NCBI GenBank assembly: GCA_938003875.1
Contig: CALKWO010000313.1
Location: forward strand, 1-7,236
Direction: 5' to 3'
Source of the DNA: an uncultured bacterium
Lineage (GTDB): Bacteria; Planctomycetota; Uabimicrobiia; Uabimicrobiales; JABWCH01
Length of the DNA: 7,236 nucleotides
Both the position numbers and the translations under genes were made by a program. This document shows, piece after piece, positions 4,351-7,236 of the stretch. How positions within the stretch are numbered: the stretch's first letter is position 1; each line of letters begins with the position of its first letter. The notes below the pieces were generated by a model. It was not told the origin of the DNA. It was given only the letters and a program-made list of their open reading frames with translations, and ran no database searches.

Positions 4351-6948
4351 TTGAAAAAAAACGCACGCGGTATATTTTTGGTTTTCTGTACATTCATTTT
4401 AGCGATTCTTTCTTTGCTGGCTATATTTTTATACCAAACGGCTTCTCTTGACCAGGGAGCTTGCGCTAATCACAGCTCTCACCTGCAAGCCCAAATGATC
4501 GCCTATGCAGGAATGGACTATTGCAGCACAAGACTCCTTTATAGCAGTCGCCAGATCATCCAGCCAAACTATGTTTTTACAGATTGGCGATCTCTGGACA
4601 TTCCTGGTCAACCTTTGGAAAATCTGCTGACCCCTTCTTATGGTTCTAATCTTCTTATGGTGGGAGAAAAGCAATACCACTATACAGGTATGATCGCTAA
4701 AAATAATTTTCCCTCTGGCAATTATGGAATATATATATGCAGGGTGACAGACAATGCCAGTAAAATCAATATCAATAGTACCTGTAACGAAATCCTTGCC
4801 AAAACATTGAGTGTTTTGTTCACCTGCCTGAATGTAACGGACATATCCCAGGCAATTCTGTTGAATCGTGGAGAAAGCGGCTATTTTTCCCTGGAGGATA
4901 TGAGGCAAAAATTAGCACTGGACGCTGAAACATATTCCAGAATCAAGCCCTATCTTTGTACTCAAGGTGTTCAAGAAATGCTCTTTGACCCCCTTACGAA
5001 GACTCGTTTACCATATTATCCTGTGAATATAAACACAGCATCTCCTGAGGTCTTGACCGCATTATTTACTGGAATCGCAGGAGAAACAACATACGTTCCT
5101 CAGCCTTTTACTATTTTATATGAAAAAGCCCATTCTCTGGCATTGCTTATCCATGAGAGAGCTAAAGTAACACCATTCCTGACATGGCAACAGTTTGGCG
5201 ACTACTTAAAAACATTGATTCAATTCACACCTCAGGAAATTTCTCTTGTTTTTGCCAATGCCTGCCCTCTGGTCTTATCGAATAGCATCAATCCCGATGA
5301 ACACGTAGTATGGGCAATAGACAGGCTACACCTGACCTCTTATACAATACCATGCACACTTGGCCCCAGTGGGATATTTACCATAGAATCTTTAGGGATT
5401 TTGCTGGATGGAAGCACTATTTTAGAAAAACAGGAAATAGAATCCGAAATGCAAATCTTCCACCAGGTCATTCATAATACCCAGAAAGATTTTTACGCCA
5501 TCGGGCCTAAGCCTGCTTATAATACCAATCTTGTCTATGCTGTCACAGGCCCTGTTTCTATGTTACCATATTCTTCAGGTCTTCCTGAGAATCCTGCTGC
5601 CCCGAATGGCTTGCCCGACCCTAACATGGGCTTTTTTATAAGAGGAAATGGCAATAATCGTGAAGGTGCCTACTATCAAGATACAGCGAGCAATCCTTCT
5701 TTTTCTGGGAATTATTGTGATGGAACAGGAGACGCGATAAGCATGGAATGCTTTCCTGAAAATTCCCCTGGGAATCCCAATATCCAGTCCTTTTTTTTCA
5801 AACCAGGCCCTTTTTTTGATGCTACTGTTCCCACCACGATTTCCCGAAATTTTTCTTTTATTCATCCACAAGGTCTCGGTATATGCACAGAAATTCTATA
5901 TGATCCGATCTTGGGCATATCTGCATCCAGAAGCCTTTCTGTCGTAGAGGAAATTGCAGGACTGCCAGGCTCTTCCTGTACGATGAAATCGCTGGAAGGA
6001 ATAATACGGCCTGAAGGTTTTGATGAACTCATGAAAATAGGAGCGGAAATCTATCAGGAAAATCTGGAAACCAGAGGAGCGATGGCTGCTTTCTACTATT
6101 ATATGGAAACAGGATCGAAAAGCCATATCGGAACGTTTGCTTTTAATTTCGCAAAGCATATCTGCATGGCTATGGCAGAAGGCAGGGATGAAGTCGAAGT
6201 CGCTATGCCCTTTTTGGGACTCCATTTTGCTGTAACTCCTGTCACAATACCTCCTATTCCTTATCCTATGTACATCCCGATTCTGGTGGAGAAGGAAGAA
6301 ACCAAAAAGATATTGGAGTTCAATGCAACAGAGTATTATGATATTGTTTTCCAGCCCAATCTTAAAATAACAGAAATCACTAAAATCCCAGAACGCGGCT
6401 GTGTACGCAATATTGGACTGATCCACATTCCGCCTTTCGATCATCCTTTTCCTGTGTCGAGAACAGAGTTTGTCGCTAAACCAGTAGCCCCCTTACAACA
6501 AGGGAAATGGTATCGGATCAGCATAATATGGGATGGCATCGAAATCAAGAAAATGGTTCTTATCGAAGATGCCAGAGCGATTTTAGGGCAGGAGGTCATG
6601 GATTCCAGAGAAAATCCTTTACGTTTTTGGCGCGTCATAGATAGCAGCGTGGTAGAAGGCTCTCAATTTCTCGCCAGCGGAACCTACCTTTCGGCAGACA
6701 AAATGGATTTTCTGCGCTATAAAAATTCCTATCTCCAAAATACGTTTATCATGCCCATTATGACAAACCCCGAATTCGCCCATATACTCGTAAACGCTTT
6801 TACCCCCACTGGATGTCAGGTATCAGTAGATTCTTGTAGCCTGGAAACTGGTTATAATATTCTTCTCACAGGAAATCCTTACCTCACCCCTGTCATACCA
6901 GAAATCAGGATTCGCGTACTCCATAGAGTAAAATATCTTTCCTTTTAA
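4351..6948 (+). CDS. GspK-like minor pseudopilin with a long LamG-like C-terminal extension
   Basis: The 865-residue product starts with a prepilin-type leader MKKNARG, followed by a hydrophobic helix (8-28). No Glu lies at position 5 after the Gly, as is typical for GspK. Two helix-hairpin-helix-type cores of the GspK/T2SSK family follow: SKININST (137-144), continuing to about 205, and VNINTASPEVL (225-235), continuing to about 306. In type II secretion, GspK caps the pseudopilus tip together with GspI and GspJ. Usual GspK proteins are about 300-350 residues, so roughly 540 residues are extra. Residues 384-480 are Gly/Pro/Asn-rich. At about 455-490 (DAISMECF ... SFFFKPGPFF) and 714-740 (PLQQGKWYRISIIWDG) the chain resembles the two hallmark strands of LamG/concanavalin A-like domains, suggesting a binding domain displayed at the tip. 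That domain call is inference from pattern. No other secretion gene is in the window, so the exact system (type II secretion or type IV pilus-like) is open. The gene is less A+T-rich than the first gene. Confidence 0.9.
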   Translation: MKKNARGIFLVFCTFILAILSLLAIFLYQTASLDQGACANHSSHLQAQMIAYAGMDYCSTRLLYSSRQIIQPNYVFTDWRSLDIPGQPLENLLTPSYGSNLLMVGEKQYHYTGMIAKNNFPSGNYGIYICRVTDNASKININSTCNEILAKTLSVLFTCLNVTDISQAILLNRGESGYFSLEDMRQKLALDAETYSRIKPYLCTQGVQEMLFDPLTKTRLPYYPVNINTASPEVLTALFTGIAGETTYVPQPFTILYEKAHSLALLIHERAKVTPFLTWQQFGDYLKTLIQFTPQEISLVFANACPLVLSNSINPDEHVVWAIDRLHLTSYTIPCTLGPSGIFTIESLGILLDGSTILEKQEIESEMQIFHQVIHNTQKDFYAIGPKPAYNTNLVYAVTGPVSMLPYSSGLPENPAAPNGLPDPNMGFFIRGNGNNREGAYYQDTASNPSFSGNYCDGTGDAISMECFPENSPGNPNIQSFFFKPGPFFDATVPTTISRNFSFIHPQGLGICTEILYDPILGISASRSLSVVEEIAGLPGSSCTMKSLEGIIRPEGFDELMKIGAEIYQENLETRGAMAAFYYYMETGSKSHIGTFAFNFAKHICMAMAEGRDEVEVAMPFLGLHFAVTPVTIPPIPYPMYIPILVEKEETKKILEFNATEYYDIVFQPNLKITEITKIPERGCVRNIGLIHIPPFDHPFPVSRTEFVAKPVAPLQQGKWYRISIIWDGIEIKKMVLIEDARAILGQEVMDSRENPLRFWRVIDSSVVEGSQFLASGTYLSADKMDFLRYKNSYLQNTFIMPIMTNPEFAHILVNAFTPTGCQVSVDSCSLETGYNILLTGNPYLTPVIPEIRIRVLHRVKYLSF

Positions 6949-7017
6949 ATGGCATCGGTCCAAAAAACGATAGAAGCCTATAGATTCAGATAAAAGTTCG
7001 TTTGGCAAATTTTGTAT

Positions 7018-7118
7018 GATTCGTTATCGTTATCTTTATCATTCTCATTATCGAAATAACAGTATTTATTTGTGTTTCTCTTGATAAAGATAACGATAAG
7101 GATAAAGATAACGAATCG
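7018..7118. repeat. Inverted pair of GATAAC hexamer blocks
   Basis: The left block begins GATTC (7018-7022) and continues in strict six-base register: GTTATC, GTTATC, TTTATC, ATTCTC, ATTATC (7023-7052). The right block is its mirror: GATAAA, GATAAC, GATAAG, GATAAA, GATAAC (7083-7112), then the cap GAATCG (7113-7118). The outer 11 bases, GATTCGTTATC and GATAACGAATC, are perfectly complementary, and the rest pairs imperfectly around a 30-base spacer. A transcript reading out of the GspK-like gene could fold here, but there is no U-tract typical of a terminator. Confidence 0.8.
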
Positions 7119-7139
7119 ATTATGATGATTAAGGAATCG
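7118..7139. repeat. Degenerate hexamer block ending in GAATCG
   Basis: GATTAT (7118-7123), GAT (7124-7126), GATTAA (7127-7132) and a single G precede GAATCG (7134-7139). It looks like a decayed copy of the neighbouring blocks, sharing the GATTAA unit and the same cap. Confidence 0.45.
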
Positions 7140-7165
7140 GAATTAAATAAGTTCCCCATTTAGAC

Positions 7166-7219
7166 GATAAAGATAACGATTAAGATAACGATTAAGATAA
7201 CGATTAAGATTAAGAATCG
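7166..7219. repeat. Tandem hexamer array with alternating GATAAC and GATTAA, capped by GAATCG
   Basis: Nine consecutive hexamers in perfect register: GATAAA, GATAAC, GATTAA, GATAAC, GATTAA, GATAAC, GATTAA, GATTAA, then the cap GAATCG (7214-7219). The GATAAC/GATTAA alternation gives a 12-base higher-order period. No coding frame fits it. Confidence 0.85.
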
Positions 7220-7224
7220 TAGTC

Positions 7225-7236
7225 CGATTCGTTATC
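7225..7236. repeat. Start of a further inverted hexamer block, cut by the window edge
   Basis: CGATTC (7225-7230) followed by GTTATC (7231-7236) is the reverse complement of the GATAAC-GAATCG end at 7107-7118. It faces the block at 7166-7219 across a five-base gap. The array very likely continues past the window. Confidence 0.65.

Noticed and set aside
4429..4908. A 159-codon open frame on the minus strand
   Set aside because: It lies wholly inside the GspK-like gene, antisense to its leader, membrane helix and first N-I-N core. Its translation shows no domain, and no ribosome binding site or independent context supports it.
5896..6444. A 182-codon open frame on the minus strand
   Set aside because: It is antisense to the LamG-like part of the GspK-like gene. 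The Cys/His/Arg-rich translation looks like the shadow of the real frame.
6823..7008. A 61-codon minus-strand frame reaching past the end of the GspK-like gene
   Set aside because: Most of it is antisense to the coding end of that gene. There is no convincing ribosome binding site or recognisable product.
7018..7236. CRISPR array
   Set aside because: The units are contiguous hexamers with no unique spacers of constant length, and no cas gene is nearby.

Overview
The window is an A+T-rich stretch of bacterial DNA with one-directional coding on the + strand. It holds the tail of an upstream gene, two gene pairs and two repeat-filled intergenic regions. The gene content suggests an uncultivated Planctomycetota-type or related Gram-negative (diderm) bacterium. 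The reasons are a GspK-like pseudopilin fused to a LamG-like domain, a protein built of MshEN-like helical modules with a zinc ribbon, and intergenic ACACAGAT/ACACAGAG-type interspersed repeats. This placement is inference; no taxonomic marker gene is present.

Layout. Bases 2-64 are the last 20 codons of an upstream gene. A strong sigma70-type promoter (84-117) then leads into a secreted, lysine-rich protein of unknown function (154-1071). Four bases later comes a large membrane-anchored multi-module protein with a zinc ribbon (1076-3346). These two genes very probably form one transcription unit. Bases 3347-3675 are non-coding and almost entirely filled by three inverted repeats nested inside one another, with a possible 7-bp direct repeat outside them. 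The second pair follows: a small secreted protein with a very hydrophobic C-terminal half (3676-4338) and, 12 bases later, an 865-residue GspK-like minor pseudopilin with a large C-terminal extension (4351-6948). The last 290 bases are non-coding. They contain blocks of a hexamer repeat (GATAAC and variants) in opposite orientations, most ending in the same cap, GAATCG, and the array runs off the window.

Functionally, the GspK-like protein points to a type II secretion or type IV pilus-like assembly. MshEN-type modules were first recognised at the N-terminus of type II secretion/type IV pilus ATPases, so the large membrane protein may belong to the same theme. However, such modules are also used in unrelated regulatory proteins, and no secretion ATPase, secretin or GspF gene is visible here. 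Three of the four complete genes start at GTG or TTG rather than ATG, each with a good ribosome binding site.

No RNA genes, CRISPR array, transposase gene or classical rho-independent terminator was recognised.
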